From CAZKUR01 sp964556005 (GTDB taxonomy: Bacteria; Bacteroidota; Ignavibacteria; Ignavibacteriales; Ignavibacteriaceae): a DNA stretch of 41,849 bases. Location of the stretch: assembly GCA_964556005.1 (NCBI GenBank), contig CAZKUR010000034.1:1-41849 (forward strand), written 5' to 3'. The translations under genes and the position numbers were made by a program. The notes under the pieces were generated by a model. It was not told the DNA's origin. It searched no databases and was given only the letters and a program-made list of their open reading frames with translations. Position 1 is the first letter of the stretch. Every line of letters starts with the position of its first letter. This document shows positions 26,229 through 35,671 of this stretch, piece by piece.

Positions 26229-28127
26229 CTAAGCGTTTACTTTATCGTAATCGATATAATATGTTCTTGATTCTCCGGGCTTCAAGTCATTCAGATATAG
26301 CAGCACTTTTTTGCTCTTGTACTCATGCTTAACTTTAGCTTTTTTGGTACCGATTATTTCGGTGCTGACGCCGACATTTTTTGCATTATCATTTAGATAA
26401 ACTTCTATGGTTAAATTATTCAGAGTAAATTTACCCGGGTTTGAAACATTAACTGCAACTCTTGTTTCTCCTCTTCTATCGGCTCTAATTTCAAGACGGT
26501 CCCTTCTGCTGTACCATTTTTGAATATCGGAGAATGTTGTAATCCAGAAATTCTTTTTCTTTAAATCCTGAATTACCCTGTCCACAACGCCGATATTTTG
26601 GTTTGTACATTGATATTGAGTATGCATCTTAAAGATATACATCCCACCTTCAAATAGAGTTCTATCAACGTCTTCCTGATAAGTGTAAAATTGAAAATCG
26701 TTTGAAGTTAAATCAAAGTCACGTATCACTTCATAATCGTCTCTTGCGGCTTTAGTCATTATGCTTACTCTTTTTTCTCCTCTGACAACAGTTTTAGGAA
26801 CCGACCGATCCGTTAACGAATCGGTCAGAACATAGGAGTAATTTGATTTAATCAAAGCTTGAATTGTATTTTGATCGAATAAGCTGTAGTACGGAAGAAA
26901 TCCGTGGACAGTTGAATTTGTTATCGATTCTATAGTCGATTTTGCATTCTTTAATTTTTGCAATTGAACATCATAACTGTCGAGTTTGTTCGAAGTATCG
27001 TTAACAGAAGAAAGATATCCGATATCCGAAATCGCTGCAACTTCACCGTAATTGGTTAAAGACCGTACAAGATTTTTATTTTGAATTGCTATTTGAGGAT
27101 CTACAAAAAATGTTGCCCGTAGAGTATCCTTCTTTAAAACAGGAATTAAGTTATCAATATTTTTAACTTCGCTGGAAAGTTCAGGAGCGATTACGGCGGC
27201 AGCACTGTAGTTTCCCGGCCAGCTTTTTATATAGGCAATCGGAACATAGCTGAGCCAATGCATACAGTTGTTGAATAACCTGTCAAAATAAATGTAATCT
27301 TCCTGAATCCCGATGATCGAATTTATCTCAAATCCCATCCAAACAAATCTTCCAGCACCATAGCGTCCGTAAACAATACCGGCAGATTTTTTAATCCCTA
27401 ATCTAGTTAAGCCTCCTTCAAGACGGTAATTGTACCAAAAGCTTGCTTGAACAGCTCTCGGGTCGAGTACTTGTGCAGCTATGGGTCTATCCCAGGTCGC
27501 AATTTTTAACGGATAGCCCGGGGGAATATTTGCAGTTAAAGGTAAACCGCCTCTTAAAGTATGAATTTTTGTTGCATCACCGGATTTAACTTCTCCGGCA
27601 AACCTGCATCCGAAAACTTCTGATAAAAAATCCCAGCCGCGCCATTTACCTTCATCGGAGTACGTTGCTATTCCTCCTGAAGCAAATATGCTTCCACCTT
27701 CATTTATAAATTTTTTAATCTCGATAATTTCCCTATCGCTTAAGGATTTGGAGCCGGGAATAATTAGAAGATTATAGTTAAATACTTTACCAAGCTCTAC
27801 ATCCTGATCGCTGATAACGTCAAAGTCAAATTTCGATCCGCCAACAAATTTCTCCCATGTTTTAACGTTATCATTTACCCAAGAACTGCCTTTGGGCAGC
27901 ATGTTTTCAGTATATCGCGAGTAAAGGATTGCAACTTTAGGTTTAGTACCGAAAGTTACTTTTTTAACAAGATTCACATCGGGCATAAGATAAGACGTGC
28001 TGAATCTTCCGTACACACCTCTTAAAACAAAAATGTAAGTCAGAATCGAACCGGCTAAAACAATTATACCGGTAAGCAAAATTAAAAATTGATTTGTTCC
28101 GACTCTTTTATTTTTATTTATCGCCAC
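26229..28127 (-). CDS. Membrane-anchored paralogue with amidotransferase-like and degenerate CE4 domains
   Basis: A 632-residue protein anchored by one N-terminal membrane segment (about 14-36), from a GTG start at 28127 that overlaps the preceding stop by 10 bases. It shares the domain order of the 574-residue gene: an amidotransferase-like domain (about 60-310), a CE4-like domain (about 315-540) and a C-terminal beta-sandwich. Similar landmarks appear in both (AILYSRYT/ALLYSKYS, GWDFLSEVF/GWQDWKGLY, TTFSDIQKWY/TTFDGLYNWW). CE4 motif 1 has lost its aspartates (AVIAPELSS), so catalysis is unlikely. It probably acts as a non-catalytic partner or polymer guide. Confidence 0.72.
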   Translation of the reverse strand: MAINKNKRVGTNQFLILLTGIIVLAGSILTYIFVLRGVYGRFSTSYLMPDVNLVKKVTFGTKPKVAILYSRYTENMLPKGSSWVNDNVKTWEKFVGGSKFDFDVISDQDVELGKVFNYNLLIIPGSKSLSDREIIEIKKFINEGGSIFASGGIATYSDEGKWRGWDFLSEVFGCRFAGEVKSGDATKIHTLRGGLPLTANIPPGYPLKIATWDRPIAAQVLDPRAVQASFWYNYRLEGGLTRLGIKKSAGIVYGRYGAGRFVWMGFEINSIIGIQEDYIYFDRLFNNCMHWLSYVPIAYIKSWPGNYSAAAVIAPELSSEVKNIDNLIPVLKKDTLRATFFVDPQIAIQNKNLVRSLTNYGEVAAISDIGYLSSVNDTSNKLDSYDVQLQKLKNAKSTIESITNSTVHGFLPYYSLFDQNTIQALIKSNYSYVLTDSLTDRSVPKTVVRGEKRVSIMTKAARDDYEVIRDFDLTSNDFQFYTYQEDVDRTLFEGGMYIFKMHTQYQCTNQNIGVVDRVIQDLKKKNFWITTFSDIQKWYSRRDRLEIRADRRGETRVAVNVSNPGKFTLNNLTIEVYLNDNAKNVGVSTEIIGTKKAKVKHEYKSKKVLLYLNDLKPGESRTYYIDYDKVNA

Positions 28128-28579
28128 TTTGCTGCTCCGCTGTTTTTATCTTGAGCCGGTGAAACATATCCTTCGCTTGTGTATTTCATGAATCTGCCAT
28201 TAGAGAAAGGTTTATTTTGAGTTGGTTTCACATTCTGCTGCTCTTCAGCCGACTTTGCCTGTTCTTCAGTTTGGCGAAATGATCTTGGCCTTGGGCTGAA
28301 TTCTGGTTTATACTGGCGTCCGCTTATTTTCTCGCCGCGCCAATCAATACCGGGATGAAGCGGTTGTTTTCCGTACACAGGCTGCTCGGTAACGGGTTTA
28401 CCGACCTGGACATCAGCAGGTGTTACAAGTTCTGCTCTTATTGTCGGCGGCTGTTGAACTACTGCTTCCGAACCTCTCTTCTCCCGTGCTTTGTACAAAA
28501 TATAAGCTCCGATTGCAAGAAGAAATGTTGCTATCGTTGCTACAAGAATAATTGTCGATAAAATTGGGATTAGTTCCAT
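28118..28579 (-). CDS. Small membrane-anchored protein of the polysaccharide locus
   Basis: A 153-residue protein with one N-terminal membrane helix (about 5-30, ILSTIILVATIATFLLAIGA). A basic KAREKRG stop-transfer follows, so the rest would be cytoplasmic. That part is Pro/Gln/Lys-rich and probably disordered. No family is recognised. A clear ribosome site (agaggg) precedes ATG 28579, and it lies between the GT2 synthase and the anchored CE4-like gene, overlapping the latter by 10 bases. By position it may be a synthase accessory subunit analogous to PgaD, though it has one helix, not two. Confidence 0.65.
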   Translation of the reverse strand: MELIPILSTIILVATIATFLLAIGAYILYKAREKRGSEAVVQQPPTIRAELVTPADVQVGKPVTEQPVYGKQPLHPGIDWRGEKISGRQYKPEFSPRPRSFRQTEEQAKSAEEQQNVKPTQNKPFSNGRFMKYTSEGYVSPAQDKNSGAAKWR

Positions 28580-28605
28580 ATTGCCCTCTTATTAATATTT
28601 ATTTT

Positions 28606-30006
28606 TTAAACTTTAGCTGTTCCAGTTCTTTCCAGTTTTCCCCATCTCATTCTTATTCCTAAAAATTCTTCTATCGTTGACATTGCTTTACAAATATCGA
28701 CTAAAAGAATAAATATCATCCGGTAAATGATTGAATAGTACACCAGCCTGAATTCCTCTTTTTCTACGGCAACGCAATAAAGTGCCGTAATTATATCGAG
28801 AAGTGCAAGGCCTGCCCACCAGAAAAAAATCAAACCCGAAAATCCGAAAAAGATTGCTGCAAGGATAAAGAAAACATTGGCGGCAATATTCATAGCCGGC
28901 CATATAAGCGCTTCGTAAGACATAGACCAAAGAATAAATGTATCGCCGAAATTTATAGTCGGATTAAAGAGTAATTTTTTATGTTTTCTGATAGATTGAA
29001 TAATGCCTCTTGTCCAACGGTATCTCTGCTTCAACAATTGCTGAAGTTTTGCAGGTGCTTCTGTAAAAGAAACGGCTTTCGGTTCGTAATAAACTTTCCA
29101 TCCTTTTGATAATACTCTTAATGTAATATCGGCATCTTCGGCAAATGTATCGCTCGAATAAAAACCGGCATCTTCAATTGCTCTCTTTCTAAAAATTCCA
29201 ATAGGGCCCGGAATAATGTTGACGAGATTTATATAACTCTGGGCGCTCCGTGCCATATTCAATCCTTCGACATATTCAAGCGCCTGAAGGTCTGTTAAAA
29301 ATTTACCGCGGTTAAGTACTTTTACGTTTCCTGCAACGGCACCAATTTCAGGGTTGGCGAAATGTTTTATTGCAAACTTAAGCGAATCTTTCGATAACTG
29401 GGAATCTCCATCCATACAAAGAATAAAATCGGCTTTGGAATATCTAATCCCTGCATTTAACGATTTTGCTTTTCCACCGTTTGGTTTATTTATCAGGGAT
29501 ACCCTTACATCGCCGTGAAATCCTTTCTGATACCCAACTAATTGTTCCGCTTCCCGTTTTGTTTTATCGGTTGAGCCGTCGTTAACTATAATAATTTCGT
29601 AATTGGGATAATCTAAATCTAATAAGGATTTAATCGAATTTTTAATGACTTTCTCTTCATTGTACACGGGTACAATGATTGAAACGAAAGGACTAAACTC
29701 TGTATTATTTTTAAAAGTGTATTGATTCAAATAAAGATAGGCGAAATATAAAATTCCGAAATATCTTAACAGCAAAACAAAAAGGAATATCACAAGCGCT
29801 ACGATTGTCGAGTATTCAACTAGTGAACTGACATTAAGCACAGTTTTGGGAAGAGTATAAATAATAATAAAAATCAGGATGGCTGAGATTAAACCGCTTA
29901 TAAAAATTCGTTTTAAATATTTTTTCCCTTTGTCTTCCCTTAGTAGCTGGGGTTCGACATTATCAAGAATTAACTCGGATTTTTTTATTTTTTGTTTTGT
30001 TTCCAT
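28606..30006 (-). CDS. Processive GT2 glycosyltransferase (PgaC/IcaA-like)
   Basis: A 466-residue membrane synthase. Two membrane helices (about 33-52 and 63-90) come before the catalytic domain, and further helices lie after about 365. The catalytic residues of processive beta-glycosyltransferases are intact: D143 in VNDGS, the DGD at 199-201, the ED at 290-291 (TFAEDAD) and the QRYRW motif at 327-331. PgaC/IcaA make poly-GlcNAc; the sugar used here is not decided by sequence. It is preceded by the TPR-barrel exporter and followed by the small anchored protein. There is no c-di-GMP PilZ domain. Confidence 0.9.
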   Translation of the reverse strand: METKQKIKKSELILDNVEPQLLREDKGKKYLKRIFISGLISAILIFIIIYTLPKTVLNVSSLVEYSTIVALVIFLFVLLLRYFGILYFAYLYLNQYTFKNNTEFSPFVSIIVPVYNEEKVIKNSIKSLLDLDYPNYEIIIVNDGSTDKTKREAEQLVGYQKGFHGDVRVSLINKPNGGKAKSLNAGIRYSKADFILCMDGDSQLSKDSLKFAIKHFANPEIGAVAGNVKVLNRGKFLTDLQALEYVEGLNMARSAQSYINLVNIIPGPIGIFRKRAIEDAGFYSSDTFAEDADITLRVLSKGWKVYYEPKAVSFTEAPAKLQQLLKQRYRWTRGIIQSIRKHKKLLFNPTINFGDTFILWSMSYEALIWPAMNIAANVFFILAAIFFGFSGLIFFWWAGLALLDIITALYCVAVEKEEFRLVYYSIIYRMIFILLVDICKAMSTIEEFLGIRMRWGKLERTGTAKV

Positions 30007-30244
30007 AAGAATAAAAGTTTAATGTTTCAGCAAAAAATTCAATTATGATGCCATGCTTTTTAGTTATTTTCAGCAAAATTTAACATGCAATTTAATCTCC
30101 ATTTGTAACAGTACTGGATAAGAAAATTTTCTTGTATTAATCCTAAACAATATAAATTCGAGTTTTTAGCTTTAGCATTCTGAGAATTAATAGATTCTTG
30201 GAAACTCTTGCACAGCCGAAGAAAATCTATCAAAGGTGTAATTA
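30007..30244. other. Gap inside the polysaccharide locus
   Basis: A 238-base stretch between the exporter and synthase genes. A 62-codon minus-strand frame here has no recognisable domain and I do not call it. The space may hold a second promoter for the synthase half of the locus. No clear terminator is visible. Confidence 0.4.
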
Positions 30245-33094
30245 TCAAAAAGTCCAGTAAGCGCTTGCAAACACCGATATTGAATTGTAGCCAACTTTTT
30301 GTTTAACTGTACTGCTCGATGTTACCTGCCCCTGCAAAACAAAATTATTAAATATTGTATAGCTTAATTTTCCGTAGAACTCTCTAAGTACATAATTGTC
30401 AACCGGAATGAAACCGATTTTTCCGCCAAGCTTAACGGTAAAATCTTTATAATCATTTATAGTAAAATCGCCCCAGATACTATGGGATTCAAAATCGGAT
30501 GGGGACCAATAAAGATTAGTACTGTTCTTAAAATTATAATAATAGAATTCATAACCGGCAGAGAAGCTTCGATCAAATTCTTTCCCGACTCTCGCAACGG
30601 CGTTGTTCCCTGCATTGTTATCCGAAACAGTGATGTAAGAAAATTTGCCGTAGAATAAAAGTGATGTGGATGATTTTATCGATCCGTCAAAAGAAAAATA
30701 ATTTGCCTTCAGCCTTTGATCGACCAGAAAAGGAGAATAAAGAATTTGTGCCGCATCCATTGAACTGAAATTGAATGCGATGTTGTACATGTCGTCTTTA
30801 TTAATTTTCAATGATGCTTCTGTAATATTTGCTTTCTCATTATTTGGGAAAAGAGTCTGTCCAAAACCTACGCTTGCGGAAACTAATTTACCGGGATTTA
30901 TAAAAAGATCCCCTTTATACATAGTGATATTTTTGCTTGAACTATCGGAAGATAATCTTCCCCTGAAACCTGAAGCTCCAATAGCTAAAAGCTTAGTTAT
31001 ACCGAGCTGGAATCCTAAACCCTGCAAATTATATTTAAATTGAAGATTATCATTAAAATATGTAGCCTGTGGAATCAATTGAAAATATGTCGGAAATCCC
31101 ATTCCGCCTCTGTATTCGGCTGGAAGCCATGACAATCTTTCTTTAATAATTTCAGAATTCGGAGATTCGGTTAATAAATCATTATATACTTTTTGTGCAT
31201 TGGCATATTGTCCCAATTTCAGGTAAGAATCGCCCAGGTATAATCTAGTTTCAACATCTCCTGGATTTGCAACAGCTAATTTTTGAAATTCGTTAAATGC
31301 ATTTATGGAATCCCCTGCCCAATAATAAACTTTAGCTAATTTTTTTTCAGTATCATAATTAGAGGAATCTTTAAGCATATTTTTATAGACTTTTATTGCA
31401 CTACTGTAATCACCCGAACAAATATATGCATCGGCTAATTCATTTCTCACAGATTGATCGGCACCGGGATTGGAAAGGTATTCTTTAAAATATCCAATAG
31501 AGCCCCTGCAATTTTTCTCATTAACCATTTTCCTTGCTTTTTCAACGATGGCATATAGTTTTTCATCTTTTTCTCTTTGCTTTGCCAGGCTTAAATTATA
31601 TTGAAGAGTCTTAACATCTTCGTTTGATGAATCGATTTTTGCAGCTTCATTTATATAATATTCGGCGTCTGAAATTTTATTTTTCTGAAGATACAAATTT
31701 GATATTGCTGTTAGCGCATTTAGGTCTCCCGGCTCATCTTTTAAATAATTGTGAAGTGCAATTTCTGCTTGATCGAGATCTTCATTCAACCAAACGGAAA
31801 TTTGCCCTTTTAACAATTGATATTTTTTATTTGAAGGATTCTTAGCAATAAGAATATCTATATTATCTCTCGCACCACAAAGATCCTGATTCCAGACAAG
31901 CAGTTGAGAATATTTAAATCTTATATCCTGATCCGATGGATTGGCAGCTAAATAATTTTTATAAAGTTCACCGGCTTTATCATATTCTTTAAGTATTTCG
32001 TAATACTGTCCTAATTTTGAAACCGCCCAGTGGCTATTGGGATGTTTTTCCAGGCTCTTTTGTAATCCATCTATTTTATCTGCATAATAGGATTGCCTTG
32101 CCGAAAGAACATCTGCCTGCAGTTTTTGAAATTCATGCGAATCTGAATTTGTTTTTCCCAAAATTTGAAGCTGGTTATATGCTTCTTCAAATCTTTTATG
32201 TTTGGCAAGTGCTTCTATTAATTTATACCGTGTAGTTGTATCGGCAGGATTATTTTTAAGAATTCTATAAAATCGATCTATAGCATACATGGATCTTTTT
32301 TTAACAGGTAAACCGTAGTTATAAGCAGACGATGTGTCATTCACCGTATAAATGTAGCCCTTACCTTCGGCAAGATCCAGGCCGCTCATTGCTTCTTTAA
32401 AATACGGTTTAATAGCAAGTGCACTTTTAAATGCATCGATAGCAGTCTGCTTTTTTCCAAGCCAATAAGAAAAATATCCAAACCTCGACCACAGCCTCTG
32501 ATCATCAGGATATTCTTCGGTATATTTTTTTAGTATCGGCCAGCCTTTTGCGATGTGGTTATTTTTTGCAAGTATTTCGGAATAACGAATTATCTCATCA
32601 GGAGATGCTTTTTCCCTTTTTAAATATTCATCATACCAAATCTCTGCTTCCGCCCAATCGCCTAAGTTCTTATAGCATTTTCCGATTTCCAGGTAATTTA
32701 CCGGTTTGTTTGGATTGATAGCAATTTCACGCTTATATCCCTCAATTTCATTATACAGCAACTCATACCAGGCTTTAGTTGTTCTTGATAGATTTTCATT
32801 TATCTCTTTATTATTCGGTTCGAGTTTCCGGGCTGAACGGTAGTCATAAACCGCATACTCAAACTGCCCTCTTCGCTCATAGCATAAACCTCTTAAATTG
32901 TAGCCTTCAGCTTTCTGCGGATAAGCTGAAATGTATCTATCGAGCAACTGTATTGCTTCGCCAAATTTCTCAGATTTCATTTCTTTTAAGGCTTGATTTT
33001 CCAATTGCACCGGCGTTTCGGTTTGTGCCTTTACTAATATTGAAAAGAAAATAATTTGAGAGACGAGAATTAAAATGGTAATAAAATTTTTCAT
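30245..33094 (-). CDS. TPR plus beta-barrel outer-membrane exporter (PgaA/PelB-like)
   Basis: A 949-residue protein with a signal peptide (ILILVSQIIFFSILVKA, cleavage before QTET). Many tetratricopeptide repeats fill about 30-655, for example AEGYNLRGLCYERRGQFEYA. The last 290 residues have the alternating pattern of an outer-membrane barrel and end in a terminal phenylalanine (YWTF), the usual BAM signal. This is the plan of PgaA, PelB and BcsC, where TPRs guide the polymer and the barrel exports it. It comes 27 bases after the KaiC-like gene and before the GT2 synthase. The repeat domain is long compared with PgaA. Confidence 0.83.
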   Translation of the reverse strand: MKNFITILILVSQIIFFSILVKAQTETPVQLENQALKEMKSEKFGEAIQLLDRYISAYPQKAEGYNLRGLCYERRGQFEYAVYDYRSARKLEPNNKEINENLSRTTKAWYELLYNEIEGYKREIAINPNKPVNYLEIGKCYKNLGDWAEAEIWYDEYLKREKASPDEIIRYSEILAKNNHIAKGWPILKKYTEEYPDDQRLWSRFGYFSYWLGKKQTAIDAFKSALAIKPYFKEAMSGLDLAEGKGYIYTVNDTSSAYNYGLPVKKRSMYAIDRFYRILKNNPADTTTRYKLIEALAKHKRFEEAYNQLQILGKTNSDSHEFQKLQADVLSARQSYYADKIDGLQKSLEKHPNSHWAVSKLGQYYEILKEYDKAGELYKNYLAANPSDQDIRFKYSQLLVWNQDLCGARDNIDILIAKNPSNKKYQLLKGQISVWLNEDLDQAEIALHNYLKDEPGDLNALTAISNLYLQKNKISDAEYYINEAAKIDSSNEDVKTLQYNLSLAKQREKDEKLYAIVEKARKMVNEKNCRGSIGYFKEYLSNPGADQSVRNELADAYICSGDYSSAIKVYKNMLKDSSNYDTEKKLAKVYYWAGDSINAFNEFQKLAVANPGDVETRLYLGDSYLKLGQYANAQKVYNDLLTESPNSEIIKERLSWLPAEYRGGMGFPTYFQLIPQATYFNDNLQFKYNLQGLGFQLGITKLLAIGASGFRGRLSSDSSSKNITMYKGDLFINPGKLVSASVGFGQTLFPNNEKANITEASLKINKDDMYNIAFNFSSMDAAQILYSPFLVDQRLKANYFSFDGSIKSSTSLLFYGKFSYITVSDNNAGNNAVARVGKEFDRSFSAGYEFYYYNFKNSTNLYWSPSDFESHSIWGDFTINDYKDFTVKLGGKIGFIPVDNYVLREFYGKLSYTIFNNFVLQGQVTSSSTVKQKVGYNSISVFASAYWTF

Positions 33095-33121
33095 TTTATA
33101 TTTATTAAAAAAAGTTTGTGA

Positions 33122-34360
33122 TTAACTTTTTAATTGAGCTTTATCGATCATTAATTTCTTAAATAGATTTTCCGAATTTTCAATTGTGTCGTCGACTTTC
33201 ACCATCATCACCGAAATAAGCTTTGAAACCCTCATTATGTATTCAGGATCGGTTTTCGGAAGATTACTTTTTACTTTTGCTAAAAGTGAGTTTAAAGTTT
33301 TTTGGTCGTCTTTTGTAATCAGCACAATAACTTTATTGCTTAAGACACAAAGCTTTTCCTTTCTGTCTACCGAAAGCCTTATAGAATTTTTCAGTTGGTT
33401 GATTGTGAGCAGCTCGCTTTTTTCAGCTTCGGGACTTAGACGAAATGAAATAAGCGTAAAGATTTGCCCGGAGCTTTTATACAATGCAATTTGGTTGTTA
33501 AGTATTAAGCTGAAATCGTTAATATTGTAATAGTAAGTATAAATAAATTTATCTTCGGGAACTTCGAGTGATGAAAGCGGCTTATAATCACCGATATTTT
33601 CTTCGTTTTGAAGCTCTTCAGCTTTTTGCCCAACTGCTTTTTCATATTTCCCGTTATATTCAGCAGCTATACCCTTGTATGGTTCAATAGTGTATTTCGA
33701 TTTAAATTGACCTTCGGTATGACCGATATTGGGAGTGATAACGATTAACCCGGTTTGGCCTTTATCCTTGATAATTTCATCTTTTTGCAAATAAATTATT
33801 CCTGTCGAATAGGCGGCAAGAGCATCGACTATTTCCCTGGCTTCATCTACTGCGGGTTCGGCAATTAATAACAGGCTGGTTATTCCCCTGTCTTCTATTG
33901 CTTCGGTAGTTCGTAAATACACATCCTGAAGAAGCTCTATATCGTTGAATCCTATGAACGGCGTAAGTTCATCGAAAACCATTTTATCGGGTTTGTATTG
34001 ATCTACAACCGTGATAATGTCTTTTAGATATTCCGCTAAGAATTCATCCTGGTTTTCAATTGTTTTAAGGTCGGTCGGAGGAGCGACTCTTACGACAATG
34101 ATTTGATTTTTGTTCATGGATGCTTGAAGATCAAAATCTATTGAAGAGGCCTGGATCATTAAGTCTTTGGGCCTCATACTTGTGAAGTATAAACAAACTT
34201 CATTTTGTTTTATACATTCGGACGCATATTGCAGACCTAATAAAGTTTTACCGGATTTATGTGAACCTACTAATAAATAAGTTCCACCGGCATAAAGGCC
34301 TCCCCAGGCGGAATCTACCAGGGGCAAGCCTGAAGATTTTAATTGTATTTTCTGTTTCAT
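33122..34360 (-). CDS. KaiC/RadA-like ATPase with extra C-terminal domain
   Basis: A 412-residue protein from ATG 34360; the frame opens upstream at a TTG (34441), but the ATG gives the normal KaiC-like start GLPLVDSAWGGL. Walker A is GSHKSGKT at 32-39 and Walker B MVFDE ends at D130-E131, within a RecA-fold domain (about 1-240). The C-terminal part (about 280-412) looks like a small alpha/beta domain with an FTLISFRL strand and a VIVLITKDD hairpin, faintly like a degenerate GGDEF domain. It is the first gene of the polysaccharide locus and may be its regulator. It could instead act elsewhere. Confidence 0.78.
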   Translation of the reverse strand: MKQKIQLKSSGLPLVDSAWGGLYAGGTYLLVGSHKSGKTLLGLQYASECIKQNEVCLYFTSMRPKDLMIQASSIDFDLQASMNKNQIIVVRVAPPTDLKTIENQDEFLAEYLKDIITVVDQYKPDKMVFDELTPFIGFNDIELLQDVYLRTTEAIEDRGITSLLLIAEPAVDEAREIVDALAAYSTGIIYLQKDEIIKDKGQTGLIVITPNIGHTEGQFKSKYTIEPYKGIAAEYNGKYEKAVGQKAEELQNEENIGDYKPLSSLEVPEDKFIYTYYYNINDFSLILNNQIALYKSSGQIFTLISFRLSPEAEKSELLTINQLKNSIRLSVDRKEKLCVLSNKVIVLITKDDQKTLNSLLAKVKSNLPKTDPEYIMRVSKLISVMMVKVDDTIENSENLFKKLMIDKAQLKS

Positions 34361-34859
34361 CTCTAACTTATTTTTAATTTTTATAGAATTTCCAAAATTT
34401 ATGCCGTTATAAAAAACATAGGAAATACTTCTAATACTCAAAAAAAAACTTATTGTTTTGAACTAATCGGAGACAAAGCAGAATGAGCTGTATTAGAATG
34501 TTACAATAAGAAATTCAATTAAAAACGAATTGTCTTATTTTGTTTAATTATTTCTATGATTAATTATAATTGAAATAAAGATATTAAAAATTTTTATTCA
34601 ATACTTTTTTTAGACTATTGGGGGATGGAAGAATCCTTATAAAATGTTCTAATTTTGAATAAAAAAATGTTTTTGGTGAGTGCTCGATGCAGCATAATTC
34701 TATATTATTACGTTAGACTTTGATTAGTAATAATTTATATTTTTTATAAATTATTGCGTTTTAATAACCGGATACATTGAATAAATCTCAGAATCTGATT
34801 TCGATTTCGTGGTAAACCAGCATACAGGTTTTAAATACACACATTTTGAGCAGCTTCGT
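34361..34859. other. Intergenic region upstream of the KaiC-like gene
   Basis: An AT-rich region with no supported gene or RNA. It should contain the promoter of the polysaccharide locus (minus strand). It also holds a long AT-rich inverted repeat near its middle, listed separately. Confidence 0.45.
34505..34539. other. Twelve-pair AT-rich inverted repeat
   Basis: Arms aataaga-aattc and gaatt-g-tcttatt pair over 12 bases with one bulged g around a 10-base loop. It lies about 145 bases upstream of the KaiC-like start. It may be a protein-binding site or the end of transcription from the hydroxylase gene. Few GC pairs make it a weak RNA hairpin. Confidence 0.35.
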
Positions 34860-35513
34860 TTATTTTTCTTTAATCTTTTCGAACTCAATTTTTTCAACCT
34901 TCGGGAAATCAGTTCCTATAATTTTATCCCATGTTGGTGAGCTGACACCAAATCCTTTAGTTGCATCCAAATAATGATGTTTCATATGATGCTTTTTCAG
35001 TGAAAGCCAAAATTTATTGTGAATGTTAAAATGATGAACTGCATAATGCGTCAAATCATAAAACAAATAACCGATGATAAATCCAGCAAAAAAAGGAGCG
35101 ACAAAAATATGACCAATTATTAATCTAAACAAAAAATAAAAGAGTATGGCCAGCGGAATGCTTACAGATGGAGGCATCACTAACCTTCTTGAATCGTTCG
35201 GGTAGTCGTGATGTACCCCGTGAAAAATAAAATGCAGTTTTTTCCCAAATTCGCTTTTGAATTCGAAATGAAAAATGAAACGGTGAAGAGTATATTCGGT
35301 TAGAGTCCACACAGCTATGCCGAGAAGAAAAAACGAACCAACATCTAATGCCGGCAGTTTATAAGTGTCGATCGATAAATACAATTCATATCCGACAATC
35401 GGAAGGTAAATATATAATGGAACAGTATAATGAACTCTTGAAAAAAATTCGAGAAAACTGTTATCGAACATCCTCACTGTTTGATCTTCGTTAGACACGA
35501 AATTTTTGCTCAT
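34860..35513 (-). CDS. Fatty acid 2-hydroxylase-like membrane protein
   Basis: A 217-residue di-iron membrane protein of the fatty acid hydroxylase/sterol desaturase superfamily. The histidine boxes are present: H77-x4-H82, H94-xxx-H98-xx-H101-H102, H156 with H160/H161, and H175/H176 with H179/H180. The layout is close to FA2H/Scs7 enzymes, which hydroxylate the alpha carbon of fatty acyl chains. Four hydrophobic segments fit. Products may be hydroxylated membrane lipids. It appears as a single-gene unit on the minus strand. Confidence 0.85.
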   Translation of the reverse strand: MSKNFVSNEDQTVRMFDNSFLEFFSRVHYTVPLYIYLPIVGYELYLSIDTYKLPALDVGSFFLLGIAVWTLTEYTLHRFIFHFEFKSEFGKKLHFIFHGVHHDYPNDSRRLVMPPSVSIPLAILFYFLFRLIIGHIFVAPFFAGFIIGYLFYDLTHYAVHHFNIHNKFWLSLKKHHMKHHYLDATKGFGVSSPTWDKIIGTDFPKVEKIEFEKIKEK

Positions 35514-35671
35514 ATTGAGTACACCCTTGAAATTTCTTATTCGGGGCGAAATTTAATAATAAATTTTACAATAAAAAATTATTGAGAATTGTGAACTTGT
35601 TCTAAACGACAAATGAGGAAAATCAAGGTTTATTATTGGTTTTTTAAGCAAAAAAAGTAATAAAATTTCAA

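Noticed and set aside
30060..30248. A 62-codon minus-strand open frame between the exporter and synthase genes
   Set aside because: No domain, no clear ribosome site, and a composition like the surrounding AT-rich spacer; likely chance.
34361..34441. TTG-started 27-residue extension of the KaiC-like protein
   Set aside because: The ATG at 34360 gives the normal start of the RecA-fold domain; the extension has no conserved feature.
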